This document shows positions 25,543 through 37,439 of a stretch of DNA of 64,000 nt, in pieces; the stretch's first letter is position 1; every line of letters starts with the position of its first letter. A program made the position numbers and the translations under genes. The stretch is taken from positions 62,001 through 126,000 of the forward strand of contig NZ_JAAKEJ010000001.1 of the NCBI RefSeq assembly GCF_011039135.1, written 5' to 3'. A model generated the notes under the pieces. The model saw nothing but the letters and a program-made list of their open reading frames with translations. It was not told where the DNA came from and searched no databases. Source of the stretch: Desulfovibrio sp. ZJ209. GTDB taxonomy: Bacteria; Desulfobacterota; Desulfovibrionia; Desulfovibrionales; Desulfovibrionaceae.

Positions 25543-26189
25543 CACGCGCCGCCCTTCCGCTTTTTGCGCGTGGCCAGCGGCTCGTTGGGGCTGCCGTCGG
25601 TGAGGCCCAGTTCCTTGAGCTTCAGGTAGATGAGCCGGCCGATCCAGGCGTCGGTGGCGGCGTATTCGATCTGGCGCTGCGAGAGGTCCATGAGGCTCCA
25701 GTTGGAGCATTGGGAGCCCTTGGAGATGCGCCAGCCGAAGAGGCTCGCCGCGAGCGTGCGCAGGCCCTGGTTGGGCAGCCTGTGCGCCCGGGCCACCTGC
25801 CCCAGGTCCACAAGGCCCGCGGGCGTGAAGGGATGGATGCGGGCCAGCGCCAGCATGTCGTCGCCGATGCTCACGCCGGTCTTGATGATCGCGGGCGAGG
25901 CGAGCAGCTTGGCGCAGGCCTCGCCGAAGGGCAGCCAGCCGAGCTGGACGAGATAGACCGTCTTCGCCGTGGCAATTTGGATGAGCGAGGGCGCGTTGAG
26001 CTTGCCCTTGCGGAAGGTGGGCCGCGTCTCGGTGTCGAAGCCGAGGATGCCGTCGGCGCGCATGTCCGCCTCGGCGCGCTCCCAGGCCTCGGGGGTGCGC
26101 ACCACCTCCACCGGCCCCTCGTAATGGCGCAGGGGCATGGCGTTGATCTCTTCGCTCGTGGGGCGGCGGGAAAGTTCCGTGAGGTCCAT
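25542..26189 (-). CDS. 3'-5' exonuclease domain protein (RNase D-like, DEDDy)
   Basis: A 215-residue nuclease consisting of a DEDD exonuclease domain alone, without the HRDC domains of full RNase D. Catalytic acids are visible as Asp and Glu in ILGFDTETRP, Asp in VSIGDDMLAL, and the Tyr/Asp pair in EYAATDAWIGRLIYLK, marking the DEDDy subgroup. The C-terminus is basic (ATRKKRKGGA), fitting nucleic-acid contact. The start at 26189 lies one base beyond the mnmE stop. RNA 3'-end trimming is the likeliest role given its tRNA-modification neighbours. Confidence 0.85.
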   Translation of the reverse strand: MDLTELSRRPTSEEINAMPLRHYEGPVEVVRTPEAWERAEADMRADGILGFDTETRPTFRKGKLNAPSLIQIATAKTVYLVQLGWLPFGEACAKLLASPAIIKTGVSIGDDMLALARIHPFTPAGLVDLGQVARAHRLPNQGLRTLAASLFGWRISKGSQCSNWSLMDLSQRQIEYAATDAWIGRLIYLKLKELGLTDGSPNEPLATRKKRKGGA

Positions 26190-26190
26190 G

Positions 26191-27600
26191 TCACTTGCCG
26201 ATGCAAAAATGCGCGAAAATGCGGTCCAGTACTTCCGCCGGGGTGCCCAGGCCCGTGACCTCGCCGAGGGCCGCCGCGGCCGTGTCCAGCCGGGCGAGAC
26301 AGCAGTCATGGGGCTGGCCGGCCCGGATGTCGGCGGCAAGGGCCGCCAGCTCCTCAAGGGCGCGCTCGAGGGCCAGCGCCTGCCGGGCATTGGGCGCGAG
26401 AGCGCCGTCGGCCGGGGGCGCGGTGTCCAGCAGTTGCGCGCGGGCGAGCGCGGCGAGCTCTTCCACATGGGCGCCCGTGGCCGCGCTCACCATGAGCGCC
26501 GGGAGCTCGCCGGCCCAGGCAGGGGGCCACGCGCCGGCGCCCCCGGGCGCGCAGACATCGCACTTGTTCCATACGAGGAGCGCGGGCACACCTGCGGCCA
26601 AGGCGAGTATTTCCGCCGTCACCGGGTCCGGGCAGGTCGCGGCCCGGGCGCCGGCCTCGCCAAGGCGCTCGCCGTCCACGACCACGAACACAAGGTCGGC
26701 CGCGGCCAGCCGCTCGCGGGTGAGGGCCATGCCCAGGGCCTCCACCGTGTCGGCGCCAGCCTTGTCAGTGCGCAGGCCAGCGGTATCCACGAGGCGCACA
26801 GGCAGCCCGCCAAAATCGCACGGCTCTTCCAGGAAATCGCGCGTGGTTCCCGGAATGTCGGTGACGAGCGCCCTGTCGCGCCCCAAAAGCGCGTTGAGCA
26901 GGCTGGACTTGCCGGCATTGGGCGCGCCCGCGAGCACCACCTGCGCCCCGTCCTGCATGAGGCGGCCGCGGCGCTTGCCCGCGAGCAGGCGCCGCACGGA
27001 CGCGGCCACCGTGTCCACGGCCGTGGCGAAGGCCGCAGGCTCAAGCGAGGGCACCTCGTCGTCCGGAAAGTCCACGCCGAGGGCCGCATGGGCGCGCAAA
27101 TCCTCCAGCGCCTCGCGCAAGCTCGCTGTCTGCCGGCCGAGCTGGCCGTCGAGGCGGCTCAGGCCAAGGCGCGCGGCCTCGCGCGAGGGCGCGGCGATGA
27201 GCTCGGCCACGGCCTCGGCCTGGGAGAGGTCGAGCCGCCCGTTCTCGAAGGCGCGGCGCGAAAACTCGCCGCGTTCGGCCTGGCGCGCGCCGAGCGAGAG
27301 CACGCTCGTGAGCGCTTCCTCGAGGAGGAAGGGCCCGCCGTGGCAGTGGATTTCGGCCATGTCTTCGCCGGTGAAGGTGCGCGGGCCGGGCATGAACACG
27401 GCGAGCACGTCGTCAAGCTCTTCCCCGTGCCTGTCCAGCATGCGGCCGCGGTGCAGCCGCCAAGGCTCGAAATTCTCAAAGCCCGGCGACAGGGAAAGGA
27501 AGACGCGCGCCAGCACCTCCTTGGCCTTGGGGCCGGAAATGCGCACGATGCCGATGCCCCCGGCGCCCGGCGGCGTGGCTATGGCGGCGATGGTGCTCAT
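26191..27600 (-). CDS. mnmE: tRNA uridine-5-carboxymethylaminomethyl modification GTPase MnmE
   Basis: A 469-residue G protein that, with MnmG, modifies the wobble uridine of certain tRNAs. The N-terminal tetrahydrofolate-binding domain begins STIAAIATPPGAGGIGIVRISGP. The inserted G domain has the P-loop GAPNAGKSSLLN, switch II region DIPGTTRDF, DTAGLR and NKCD. The C-terminus ends CIGK, the conserved catalytic cysteine motif. GGAGGG precedes the start. It follows jag by 22 bases in the rpmH-yidC run, a classic bacterial arrangement. Confidence 0.95.
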   Translation of the reverse strand: MSTIAAIATPPGAGGIGIVRISGPKAKEVLARVFLSLSPGFENFEPWRLHRGRMLDRHGEELDDVLAVFMPGPRTFTGEDMAEIHCHGGPFLLEEALTSVLSLGARQAERGEFSRRAFENGRLDLSQAEAVAELIAAPSREAARLGLSRLDGQLGRQTASLREALEDLRAHAALGVDFPDDEVPSLEPAAFATAVDTVAASVRRLLAGKRRGRLMQDGAQVVLAGAPNAGKSSLLNALLGRDRALVTDIPGTTRDFLEEPCDFGGLPVRLVDTAGLRTDKAGADTVEALGMALTRERLAAADLVFVVVDGERLGEAGARAATCPDPVTAEILALAAGVPALLVWNKCDVCAPGGAGAWPPAWAGELPALMVSAATGAHVEELAALARAQLLDTAPPADGALAPNARQALALERALEELAALAADIRAGQPHDCCLARLDTAAAALGEVTGLGTPAEVLDRIFAHFCIGK

Positions 27601-27622
27601 GCGCCCTCCGGGAAAGGGGCCG

Positions 27623-28777
27623 CTAGGCGCCCTCGGGCCGGCGCCGCGAAATGACCACCCGCTTCAGGGGGCCATCCCCGGAGCTCCGGGTCTGGAGGTC
27701 GTCCGCATCCTGGAGGGCGAGATGGATGATGCGCCGATGGTAGGAGGAAAGCGGCCGCGTGGAATAGGGGCGCCCGGTGGCGCGGGCCTTTTCGGCCAGG
27801 CTCAGGGCCACGGCGCGCAATTTCTCGTCCTGGCGCAGGCGGTAATCGCCGATGTCGAGCTGCACGCGCACGGCCGCGTTCATGCCGTGCGAGACCATGC
27901 GCGAGGCCAGGTACTGCAAGGCCGCGAGCGTCTGCCCCTCGCGGCCGATGAGCAGGCCGGCCTCGCCGCTCCAGTCCACATTGGCGCGCACGCGGCCGTC
28001 CTCCACGCGCACGGTCACGGGCACGCGGCCACCGGTGATGGGCCGCACGAGCTCCTTGACCGTCTCTTCGGTGAGGCTCTGGAGGCGTTCCGCGTCCAGC
28101 TCTTCCAGCGGGGTGCGCGGCAGGCCCTCGGGCGCGTCGTCGGCGTCGAGGTCAGGCGCGGGCGCGCCCGGTGCGTGCGCCTCGGGGGAAGGGTGGGTGG
28201 CATGCGAAGGGTGGCTCGCCGGCGCGGGGGCCGGGCTCTCCTCCACCGCTTCCCCTGGTGCCGCGGCGCGGGGCGCCGGCAGGGAAGCTCCGGGGCGCCC
28301 CTGCTGGGGGCGCCCTGCGGGGCGCGCGGGGCTTGCGCTTTCCGGCTCTTCCGGCGCTGGGGCGGTCTCGGTGGCCTTGGCCTTGGGCTCAGGCTCCCTC
28401 GGCGCGGGTTCGGCTTCCGGGGCCGGCGTTTCCTTTTCCACGGCGCTCGTTTCGGGCGCATCATCCCTTTCGGCCTTGTGAGGCCGGCGCTCGGCGCGAG
28501 ACTTTTTGGGCTGCCCGCGGGGGGCGCGGCCCTCCTCCTCGCTGGCGGCAGCACGCTGGCCGCCCCGGGGGCCGAGCACGCTTTCCACGGCCTCGCGCAA
28601 CTGCACGCGGCGGGCGCGCACCTTGGCCTTGCGCGCGCCCACGATGCCGAAGATGCCGGTCTTGGCGTCCTGCACGATCTCGATCTCGAGCCGCTCCCGC
28701 GGCGAGTCGAAATAGGCGCAGGCTTCCGCTATGGCGCTGTCGAGGTCCTTGCCCTGGAACTCCTTGAATCCGTCCAT
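27623..28777 (-). CDS. jag: RNA-binding protein Jag/KhpB (Jag-N, KH, R3H)
   Basis: A 384-residue RNA-binding protein. The Jag N-terminal domain (FQGKDLDSAIAEACAYFDSPRERLEIEIVQ, about residues 8-55, with GIFGIVGARKAKV) is followed by a long Pro/Ala/Glu-rich linker of about 150 residues. A KH-type domain (LIGREGQTLAALQYLASRMV) and an R3H domain (SLAEKARATGRPYSTRPLSSYHRRIIH) end the protein. Gene order yidC-jag-mnmE is widely conserved. The linker is longer than in most relatives. Confidence 0.9.
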   Translation of the reverse strand: MDGFKEFQGKDLDSAIAEACAYFDSPRERLEIEIVQDAKTGIFGIVGARKAKVRARRVQLREAVESVLGPRGGQRAAASEEEGRAPRGQPKKSRAERRPHKAERDDAPETSAVEKETPAPEAEPAPREPEPKAKATETAPAPEEPESASPARPAGRPQQGRPGASLPAPRAAAPGEAVEESPAPAPASHPSHATHPSPEAHAPGAPAPDLDADDAPEGLPRTPLEELDAERLQSLTEETVKELVRPITGGRVPVTVRVEDGRVRANVDWSGEAGLLIGREGQTLAALQYLASRMVSHGMNAAVRVQLDIGDYRLRQDEKLRAVALSLAEKARATGRPYSTRPLSSYHRRIIHLALQDADDLQTRSSGDGPLKRVVISRRRPEGA

Positions 28778-28823
28778 ACGTATAAGCCTCGCCGGAGCGG
28801 CCGCGCCGGCCGCCCCGTTTTCG

Positions 28824-30494
28824 CTATTTTGCGGCGGGCGCCTTCTGGGGCGTCTTGCCGCCGTGTTTGAGCTTCCGCATCATGAGCCACTGCTGGAAGA
28901 TGGAGAGGATGTTGTTCACCAGCCAGTAGAGCACGAGGCCCGACGGGAAGTTGAGGAAGAGCACGGTGAAGATGAGCGGCAGGAAGAGCATGATCTTCTG
29001 CTGCATGGGGTCGGCCGGGGGCGGGCTCATGCGCTGCTGGAGGAACATGGTGATGCCCATGATGATGGGCGTGATGTAGAGCGGGTCCTTGGCCGAGAGG
29101 TCGGCGAGCCAGATGATGTCCGTGCCCGGCAGATAGGTGATGAAGGAGGCGTGCCGAAGCGCGATGGACGTGAGCAGTGCCTGGTACAGGCCGAAGAAGA
29201 CCGGGAGCTGGATGAGGATGGGCACGCAGCCGCTGGCCGGGTTGACGCCGTAGGTCTTGTAGAGCGCCATGACCTCCTTGTTCATCTCCTCGCGGTTGCC
29301 CTTGTACTTCTCGCGGATGGCCAGCATCATGGGCTGGAGCTGCTTCATCTTTTCCATGGAGGCGTAGCTCTTGGCCGTGAGCGGCCAGAACACGGCCTTG
29401 ATGAACAGCGTGAGGAAGATGATGGCCACGCCCCAGTTGTGGACGAAGCTGTGGAAGAATTCGAGCAGCCAGAGCAGGCCCTTGGCGATGATGCTGAAAA
29501 AGCCGAGCTGGATGCTCCGCGCGAGCTGGTCGGAGACGGCCTCGAGCTCCGAGCGCACCTTGGGGCCGAACCAGTAGGAATAGGCAAGCTCGCGCTCCTC
29601 GCCGGGGTTGAGCAAAAGCTCCGGCTCCTCCACGGCCGCGCGGAAGACCGTGTTCTGCGCGACGCCCTTGACCGTCACGGAATCCGGGTCCCCCGGGAGG
29701 ACAGCGGCGAGGAAATAGGTGCTCATGGGGCCGGCCCACCAGATCTTGCCGGTGGCCTGCACGCCGGTGGTGCCCAGGGTCTTGCCGGAGGATTCCTCGT
29801 CCACGCTGCCGTTTTCGTCCCAGGCCACGCGCATGGAGTCGTACTGGCTGCCCGTGGCGATGCTGGAATCGAGCGCCGCCGTGGCGCCCACGCGCACGCT
29901 GCGGGGCTGGCCGCCCGTGTTGATGAGCCGGATCTTTTCCTTGATGAGGTAGGTGTCGGCGCTGAAGCTGAGCTCGCGCACGACGCGCAGGTTGTCCACC
30001 ATGCCGGTGAGGCGCAGGGTGCCCTGCTGGCCCTCGGCAAGCGTGAGGCCGTCCGCGCCGTCCAGCGCCCATTGGCCGGTGCTCCACGAGGGCTGGCCGT
30101 TGATGACGAGCCCGAGCGGCGCCACGGCGGCCGTGCGCTCGTCCACCAGGTTGACGAGGGGGGAATCGGGCGCGAGGCCGGCCTGGTATTTCTTGAGCTC
30201 ATAGGAGCGCAGCGGGCCGCCCCCGGAATAGAGCACCGCCTTGTACAGCGGCGAATCCACGGTCACGTCGCGCCCGGCCGAGGGGGTGAAGGTGGGCAGC
30301 GTCGCCGTGCGCTCCGCCTCGGCCTTGCGCGCCTCGGCCTTTTCGGCCTCCTTGCGGGCCGCTTCCTGCTGTTCCGCCACCTGGGCCGGGTCGGGCTTGG
30401 CCACCCAGCCCATGTATTCGGCCACATGGCCCCAGCCGAAAAGGATGACGAGGCAGAGAACGATGGCCAGGATGAGATTTTTGTTGTCCTGCAT
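28824..30494 (-). CDS. yidC: Membrane protein insertase YidC
   Basis: A 556-residue inner-membrane insertase. It has the Gram-negative architecture: TM1 at about residues 6-22 (LILAIVLCLVILFGWGHV), a large periplasmic beta domain (about 70-340), then the conserved insertase core of five helices (SIIAKGLLWLLEFFHSF, MLAIREKYKGNREEMNKEVMALYKTYGVNP, LPVFFGLYQALL), ending in a basic tail. It inserts membrane proteins alone or with SecYEG. It lies eight bases after yidD. Confidence 0.95.
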   Translation of the reverse strand: MQDNKNLILAIVLCLVILFGWGHVAEYMGWVAKPDPAQVAEQQEAARKEAEKAEARKAEAERTATLPTFTPSAGRDVTVDSPLYKAVLYSGGGPLRSYELKKYQAGLAPDSPLVNLVDERTAAVAPLGLVINGQPSWSTGQWALDGADGLTLAEGQQGTLRLTGMVDNLRVVRELSFSADTYLIKEKIRLINTGGQPRSVRVGATAALDSSIATGSQYDSMRVAWDENGSVDEESSGKTLGTTGVQATGKIWWAGPMSTYFLAAVLPGDPDSVTVKGVAQNTVFRAAVEEPELLLNPGEERELAYSYWFGPKVRSELEAVSDQLARSIQLGFFSIIAKGLLWLLEFFHSFVHNWGVAIIFLTLFIKAVFWPLTAKSYASMEKMKQLQPMMLAIREKYKGNREEMNKEVMALYKTYGVNPASGCVPILIQLPVFFGLYQALLTSIALRHASFITYLPGTDIIWLADLSAKDPLYITPIIMGITMFLQQRMSPPPADPMQQKIMLFLPLIFTVLFLNFPSGLVLYWLVNNILSIFQQWLMMRKLKHGGKTPQKAPAAK

Positions 30495-30502
30495 GGAAAA
30501 GT

Positions 30503-30766
30503 CTACTCCTCGGACGAAGGCGGGTCGCCGGGGCGACGTCTTGGGGGTGGCACCGGGTCATAGCCCGAACCGCCCCAGGGGTGGCAGCGCATGAGGCGCC
30601 GCAGGGCGAGCCAGCCGCCGCGCGCGATGCCGTGCCGGAGGATGGCCTCGGCGGCATAGGCGGAACAGGTGGGCGTGAAGCGGCAGGCCGGCGGCAGGAG
30701 CGGCGAGATGCAGCACTGGTACAGGCGGATGGGCAGGATGCAGAGCCTGCGGACTATGCCGGCCAC
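30503..30766 (-). CDS. yidD: Membrane protein insertion efficiency factor YidD
   Basis: An 87-residue protein with the family hallmarks [32 protein letters not shown] and [14 protein letters not shown]. It is a small membrane-associated helper found between rnpA and yidC. Translation appears to begin at GTG (30766), overlapping the rnpA end by 13 bases. Confidence 0.9.
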   Translation of the reverse strand: MAGIVRRLCILPIRLYQCCISPLLPPACRFTPTCSAYAAEAILRHGIARGGWLALRRLMRCHPWGGSGYDPVPPPRRRPGDPPSSEE

Positions 30767-31179
30767 GGCGCCTGACCCTCCGAAGCTGCCGCGCGTTGCT
30801 GGCGCGTGCCGGGGCGCCCGTGTTTCGCCCGCCCCTCAAGGAGCGGCAGAAGCTCGGCGGTGACAGCGGCAAGGTCGAGCCGGGCCTCGCCGGCCTGGCG
30901 CTTGGCCACCGCCACCACATCCCCCGGGGGGAGCGCACCGGCATGCAGGCGGAAAAATTCCCGCAACAGGCGCTTTATGCGGTTGCGCGTCACCGCGTCG
31001 CCCACCTTGCGGGAAACCGCCATGCCCGTGCGGGAGCGGGCCTCATGCCCCGGCAGCAGGAAAAGCAGAAAATGGGGGCTGTGCAGACGGCGCCCGCGCT
31101 CGTAGCAGGCGGTGAATTCCGCCCTGCGCCGAACCCGGGCCGCCTTGGGATAGGCCGCCTGGGCTCCCGGGTGGGGCAT
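30754..31179 (-). CDS. rnpA: Ribonuclease P protein component
   Basis: A 141-residue basic protein that supports the RNase P RNA in maturing tRNA 5' ends. Motifs are [20 protein letters not shown] and the RNR signature [24 protein letters not shown] take ATG 31179; a TTG at 31200 is an alternative start. It follows rpmH by 45 bases, the near-universal order. Confidence 0.93.
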   Translation of the reverse strand: MPHPGAQAAYPKAARVRRRAEFTACYERGRRLHSPHFLLFLLPGHEARSRTGMAVSRKVGDAVTRNRIKRLLREFFRLHAGALPPGDVVAVAKRQAGEARLDLAAVTAELLPLLEGRAKHGRPGTRQQRAAASEGQAPWPA

Positions 31180-31224
31180 GCCCTGTGCCTCGGGCCGCAA
31201 CGGGATGCTCCGCCGCGCCCGGGC

Positions 31225-31359
31225 CTAGGGGGCCAGGCGCTTGCGGCCCTTGGCGCGGCGGCGGCGGATGATGGCACGCCCGCCGGGCGTGGCCATGCGC
31301 GCGAGGAAGCCGTGCCTGCGGGCGCGGCGGATCTTGCTCGGCTGGTATGTCCTTTTCAT
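31225..31359 (-). CDS. rpmH: 50S ribosomal protein L34
   Basis: A 44-residue ribosomal protein, recognised by [18 protein letters not shown] at its N-terminus and the Arg-rich end [15 protein letters not shown]. It heads the rpmH-rnpA-yidD-yidC-jag-mnmE run. Confidence 0.97.
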   Translation of the reverse strand: MKRTYQPSKIRRARRHGFLARMATPGGRAIIRRRRAKGRKRLAP

Positions 31360-31474
31360 GAGCTGACTCCTTGAGGCTGGGAAAAGCGCCGCCCCGGCTT
31401 GTTTCGGCAAGAGAGAGCCGCCCCCGGTGTGGAGGCGGCGCCGGGCCGCGCGCTGGCATTGTGCCGAATGTGGC

Positions 31475-31503
31475 TACATACACGGCGAAAGGCCCCGCGT
31501 CAA
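31475..31503 (-). promoter_or_regulatory. Sigma-70 promoter of the rpmH operon
   Basis: On the minus strand TTGACG (31503-31498), a 17-base spacer and TATGTA (31480-31475). Close to consensus, as expected for a ribosomal protein operon. Confidence 0.7.
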
Positions 31504-31643
31504 GCGCGGGTCCGTACCGGCGGGGATGCGGGGAGGGAAAACAGCCGCCGGCTCCGGGGCGGCAATCCTTTCAGGCGCCCGTTTTCGGGGCGCACTGGAG
31601 GAGTTGCGAAGCCCGGACAGGAAGGGCCGCCGGGAAGGCCGCC

Positions 31644-31666
31644 AAAAAACGCGGCGGGCCGCCGGC
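31644..31666 (-). terminator. Candidate terminator of the lipoprotein gene
   Basis: On the minus strand a short GC stem (CGGC/GCCG core near 31652-31664) is followed by T6 at 31649-31644, 30-50 bases after the stop at 31698. Confidence 0.5.
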
Positions 31667-31697
31667 AGCCCTCAAAAATGCCCGTCTTGGCCCGAAC

Positions 31698-32354
31698 TTA
31701 CTGGAGCGGCGGGATGGGCACAGGCTCCGTCGGGGCCTGGGCCGCGGGCACCTTGGGCGCGGCCGGGGCTGTCGGCGTGGCCTGCACCGCCTTGACGGGC
31801 TCGGCCGGGGCGGCGGGCGCCGCGGGTGCGGGGCTCACGGGCGTCTGGGGGTGCGGCGTCTGGGCCACTGGCGCCTGGCCCTCGGTGAGCGGGAGGACGC
31901 CGGGCGCCGCGGGTACGCAGATAAGCGCCGTGGAGCCCACGCCCTCGGGCACCTTGACGGTGGTCACGGCCTTGGGCGCCGCCTTGCGGGGCGCACGCCA
32001 GCGCTTGCGCGGCTGCTTGGCCTGCTGCGGCGGGAAGAGCGGCGGCACCAGCGCCGGGTCCACCCAGGTGGCGCCGGCCATTTTGAGCTGGCGCGGGATG
32101 AGCAGGGTGTTCCAATAGAGGCGCGCGCCGCCGTCCTCGATCCAGGCCTCGTCGAGGTTGACGGCGCCGTTGGGCAGATAGGCCGGGAGCTGCGGCGGCA
32201 ATTGCACCGGGTTTTGCCGGGTGGGCGGCGTGATGATGGCCGGCCCGGCGTCATAGCCGGTCATGTCCATGGAGGTGGCGGCCGGCGCCTGACACGCGGC
32301 AAGGCACAGGGCCAGCATGAGCAATGCGGAGAGGATGTGGGGGAATCGCGGCAT
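31698..32354 (-). CDS. Putative lipoprotein, Ala/Pro-rich, sigma-28-type promoter
   Basis: A 218-residue protein of no family I recognise. The start at 32354 gives a lipoprotein signal (LMLALCLAAC) with lipidation at Cys21 and GGAG upstream. The mature N-terminal part (about residues 22-130) contains repeated Pro motifs (TPPTRQNPVQLPPQLP) and RLYWNTLLIPRQLKMAGATW. A basic stretch (QPRKRWRAPRKAAPKAV) precedes a short ordered segment with GSTALICVPAAPGVLPL, and the last 60 residues are almost only Ala, Pro, Val and Thr, probably a periplasm-spanning or disordered tail. The upstream promoter has a perfect FliA -10 box, suggesting co-expression with late flagellar genes. Function unknown. Confidence 0.7.
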   Translation of the reverse strand: MPRFPHILSALLMLALCLAACQAPAATSMDMTGYDAGPAIITPPTRQNPVQLPPQLPAYLPNGAVNLDEAWIEDGGARLYWNTLLIPRQLKMAGATWVDPALVPPLFPPQQAKQPRKRWRAPRKAAPKAVTTVKVPEGVGSTALICVPAAPGVLPLTEGQAPVAQTPHPQTPVSPAPAAPAAPAEPVKAVQATPTAPAAPKVPAAQAPTEPVPIPPLQ

Positions 32355-32376
32355 GGAGGTACTCCTTCTCCGCGTC

Positions 32377-32403
32377 TTATCGGCGGGAACGCGCATTCCT
32401 TTA
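32377..32403 (-). promoter_or_regulatory. Sigma-28 (FliA)-type promoter
   Basis: On the minus strand TAAAGGAA (32403-32396), an 11-base spacer and GCCGATAA (32384-32377). The -10 is a perfect match to the FliA consensus, the -35 begins with the conserved TAAAG, and the spacing is exact. It lies about 23 bases before the lipoprotein start. Confidence 0.7.
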
Positions 32404-32461
32404 GGGGTGGGCGCAAGGGACGCGCCCGGCCTCGCGTGTCGGGGAGGCCGCCCTCGTCGCC

Positions 32462-32683
32462 CTAGTGCATCCCCTGTTCGCGCTCCTCCTGGCAGGCGCG
32501 GCACAAGCCCACGCCCGGCAACGCGTCGAGCCGCTTCTGCGGGATGGGCTCGCCGCATTCCCGGCAGCAGGCCACGCCGTCTATCCACTCCGGGCCGCCC
32601 CGGTCCATGGATGCGCGCGCCCGCACGAGGGCGGATTCCCTGTCCATGCGTTCCAGTTCCGTGGCCTGGTCGAAAACATCCAT
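32462..32683 (-). CDS. TraR/DksA-type C4 zinc-finger protein
   Basis: A 73-residue protein consisting of a short helical part (DQATELERMDRESALVRARAS) and a C4 zinc finger: Cys40-x2-Cys43 (CRECGEPIP) and Cys61-x2-Cys64 (LCRACQ). It is of the short TraR type, lacking the long coiled coil of DksA. TraR/DksA proteins act in the RNA polymerase secondary channel; here the role is inferred from the finger only. ATG at 32683 has GAGG upstream. It is separated from carA by a strong hairpin. Confidence 0.85.
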   Translation of the reverse strand: MDVFDQATELERMDRESALVRARASMDRGGPEWIDGVACCRECGEPIPQKRLDALPGVGLCRACQEEREQGMH

Positions 32684-32745
32684 GCTTGCCTCGCAAAGGT
32701 TGAGGGCGCCCGGGAGCCGGGGCCCGTATTTTCTCTGGCGCAAAG

Positions 32746-32775
32746 CAAGCGGCAACCCCGGGGGGTTGCCGCTTG
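32746..32775 (-). terminator. Terminator after carA
   Basis: CAAGCGGCAACCC (32746-32758) pairs with GGGTTGCCGCTTG (32763-32775). Long perfect stem 89 bases beyond the carA stop; little T-tract on the minus strand. Confidence 0.6.
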
Positions 32776-32863
32776 TGTGCGGAATGTCAGTGTGCTTTCC
32801 GTGAGCCCGAAGTCTAGACCATGCCGGCGGCGGCTGTAAAGCCCCGGCCCTTGGCCCGGTGCC

Positions 32864-33990
32864 TCAGTTGCCCGTGGCCTTGCCGATCATCTCCCGGAAG
32901 CGGTGGAAAAGGTGGTTGCCGTCGCGCGGGCCGGCCGCGGCCTCGGGGTGGTATTGCAGGCTCATGATGGGGAGCTTTTTGTGCCTGAGGCCCTCGAGGG
33001 TGTGGTCGTTGAGGTTGACGTGCGTGGCCTCCACGTCGGCCACGCCGTCCAGCACCACATGGAAGCCGTGGTTCTGGGACGAGATCTCGATCTTGCCCGT
33101 GGTCAGGTCCTTGACCGGGTGATTGCAGCCGTGGTGGCCGAACTTGAGCTTTTCCGTATGCGCGCCGAGCGCGTGGCCGATGATCTGGTGCCCGAGGCAG
33201 ATGCCCGTCACCGGCATGTCGCGGCAGAGCTCGCGCACGATGCCGATCTCCTCCCCGAGGGTGGCCGGGTCGCCGGGGCCGTTGGAGAGAAAGACCGCCC
33301 GCGCCCCCGTGGCCCGCACGGCCTGGGGGCTGAAGCCCGGCGGCACGGCCAGCGGCTCGAAGCCCGCGGCCACGAGGTGCCTAAGGATGTTCCACTTGAT
33401 GCCATAGTCATAGACGATGAGCGGAAGCCCCGTGCCGCGCCAGGCATAGGAGCCGTCGGCGCCGAGGCTCGCGTGCTGCGGCGCGTTGTCATACCAGGCA
33501 TAAGGCCCGGTGGCGGCCACGCGGGGCACGAGGTTGCGGCCCTTCATGGTGGGCAGGCCGAGCGCCTTTTGGCGCAGGGCCTCCTTGTCTTTCTCGCGCG
33601 TGGAGATGATGCCGCGCATGGCGCCGTTGAGGCGCAGGTGCCGCGTGAGCGCGCGCGTGTCCAGCCCCTCCACGCCCGGCGTGCCGTGCTGCATGAGAAA
33701 GTCCGGCAGGGACATGGTGGAGCGCCAGTTGGAGGGCTGCTTGCAGCATTCCTTGACGAGGAAGGCCTCGGCGTGGATGCCGGCGGATTCCATGTCTTCG
33801 GCGGTGATGCCGTAATTGCCCATGAGCGGGTAAGTCATGCAGACCATCTGCCCGGTATAGGAGGGGTCGGTGAGCACCTCCTGGTAGCCGGTCATGCCCG
33901 TGGTGAAGATGACCTCACCGCCCGTCTCAAAATCGCCCGTGAAGGACTGCCCCTCCAGCGCGAAGCCGTCTTCCAGCACCAGCACCGCTT

Positions 33991-33994
<4 letters not shown>
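32864..33994 (-). CDS. carA: Carbamoyl-phosphate synthase small subunit
   Basis: A 376-residue glutaminase subunit that releases ammonia from glutamine for carbamoyl phosphate synthesis (arginine and pyrimidines). The N-terminal domain starts [18 protein letters not shown]; the class I amidotransferase domain carries the nucleophile Cys in [16 protein letters not shown] and the catalytic His/Glu in [14 protein letters not shown] at 33994 overlaps the carB stop by four bases. Notably it lies after carB, the reverse of the common carAB order. Confidence 0.96.
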
Positions 33995-37239
<3,245 letters not shown>

Positions 37240-37303
37240 GAAATCTCCTGCGATGAGGAACGCGCGGGCGCCCGAGGGCGCCGCGCAGGTGGGCAAACAG
37301 CCT

Positions 37304-37332
37304 TTTTTACGTTGTGGAGGCCCCGCGGTCAA
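37304..37332 (-). promoter_or_regulatory. Promoter of carBA
   Basis: On the minus strand TTGACC (37332-37327), a 17-base spacer and TAAAAA (37309-37304), about 65 bases before carB. Confidence 0.55.
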
Positions 37333-37380
37333 GCCGCAAGTGCGCGGCCCAAGGGGAGGGGCGCAGCGCCCCCTCCGCCC

Positions 37381-37409
37381 TTTACAGCGGGCCGGTTTAC
37401 GGGGATACT
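37381..37409 (+). promoter_or_regulatory. Promoter of the flavodoxin-like gene at 37440
   Basis: TTTACA (37381-37386), a 17-base spacer and GATACT (37404-37409), about 30 bases before the ATG. Confidence 0.5.
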
Positions 37410-37439
37410 GGAAGCCGCCATCATCCCAAGGAGGCAGAC

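Larger units (their letters stand above)
31360..31697. other. Intergenic region upstream of rpmH
   Basis: A 338-base gap. It contains the rpmH promoter (31475-31503), giving a leader of roughly 110 bases, and the terminator of the upstream lipoprotein gene near 31644-31666. A GCGCCC/GGGGCGC hairpin lies near 31568-31586. No dnaA gene and no evident cluster of DnaA boxes was seen, so an origin is not supported. Confidence 0.6.

Noticed and set aside
31360-31697. Possible replication origin upstream of rpmH
   Set aside because: rpmH is near oriC in many bacteria, but there is no dnaA gene and no visible cluster of DnaA boxes here.
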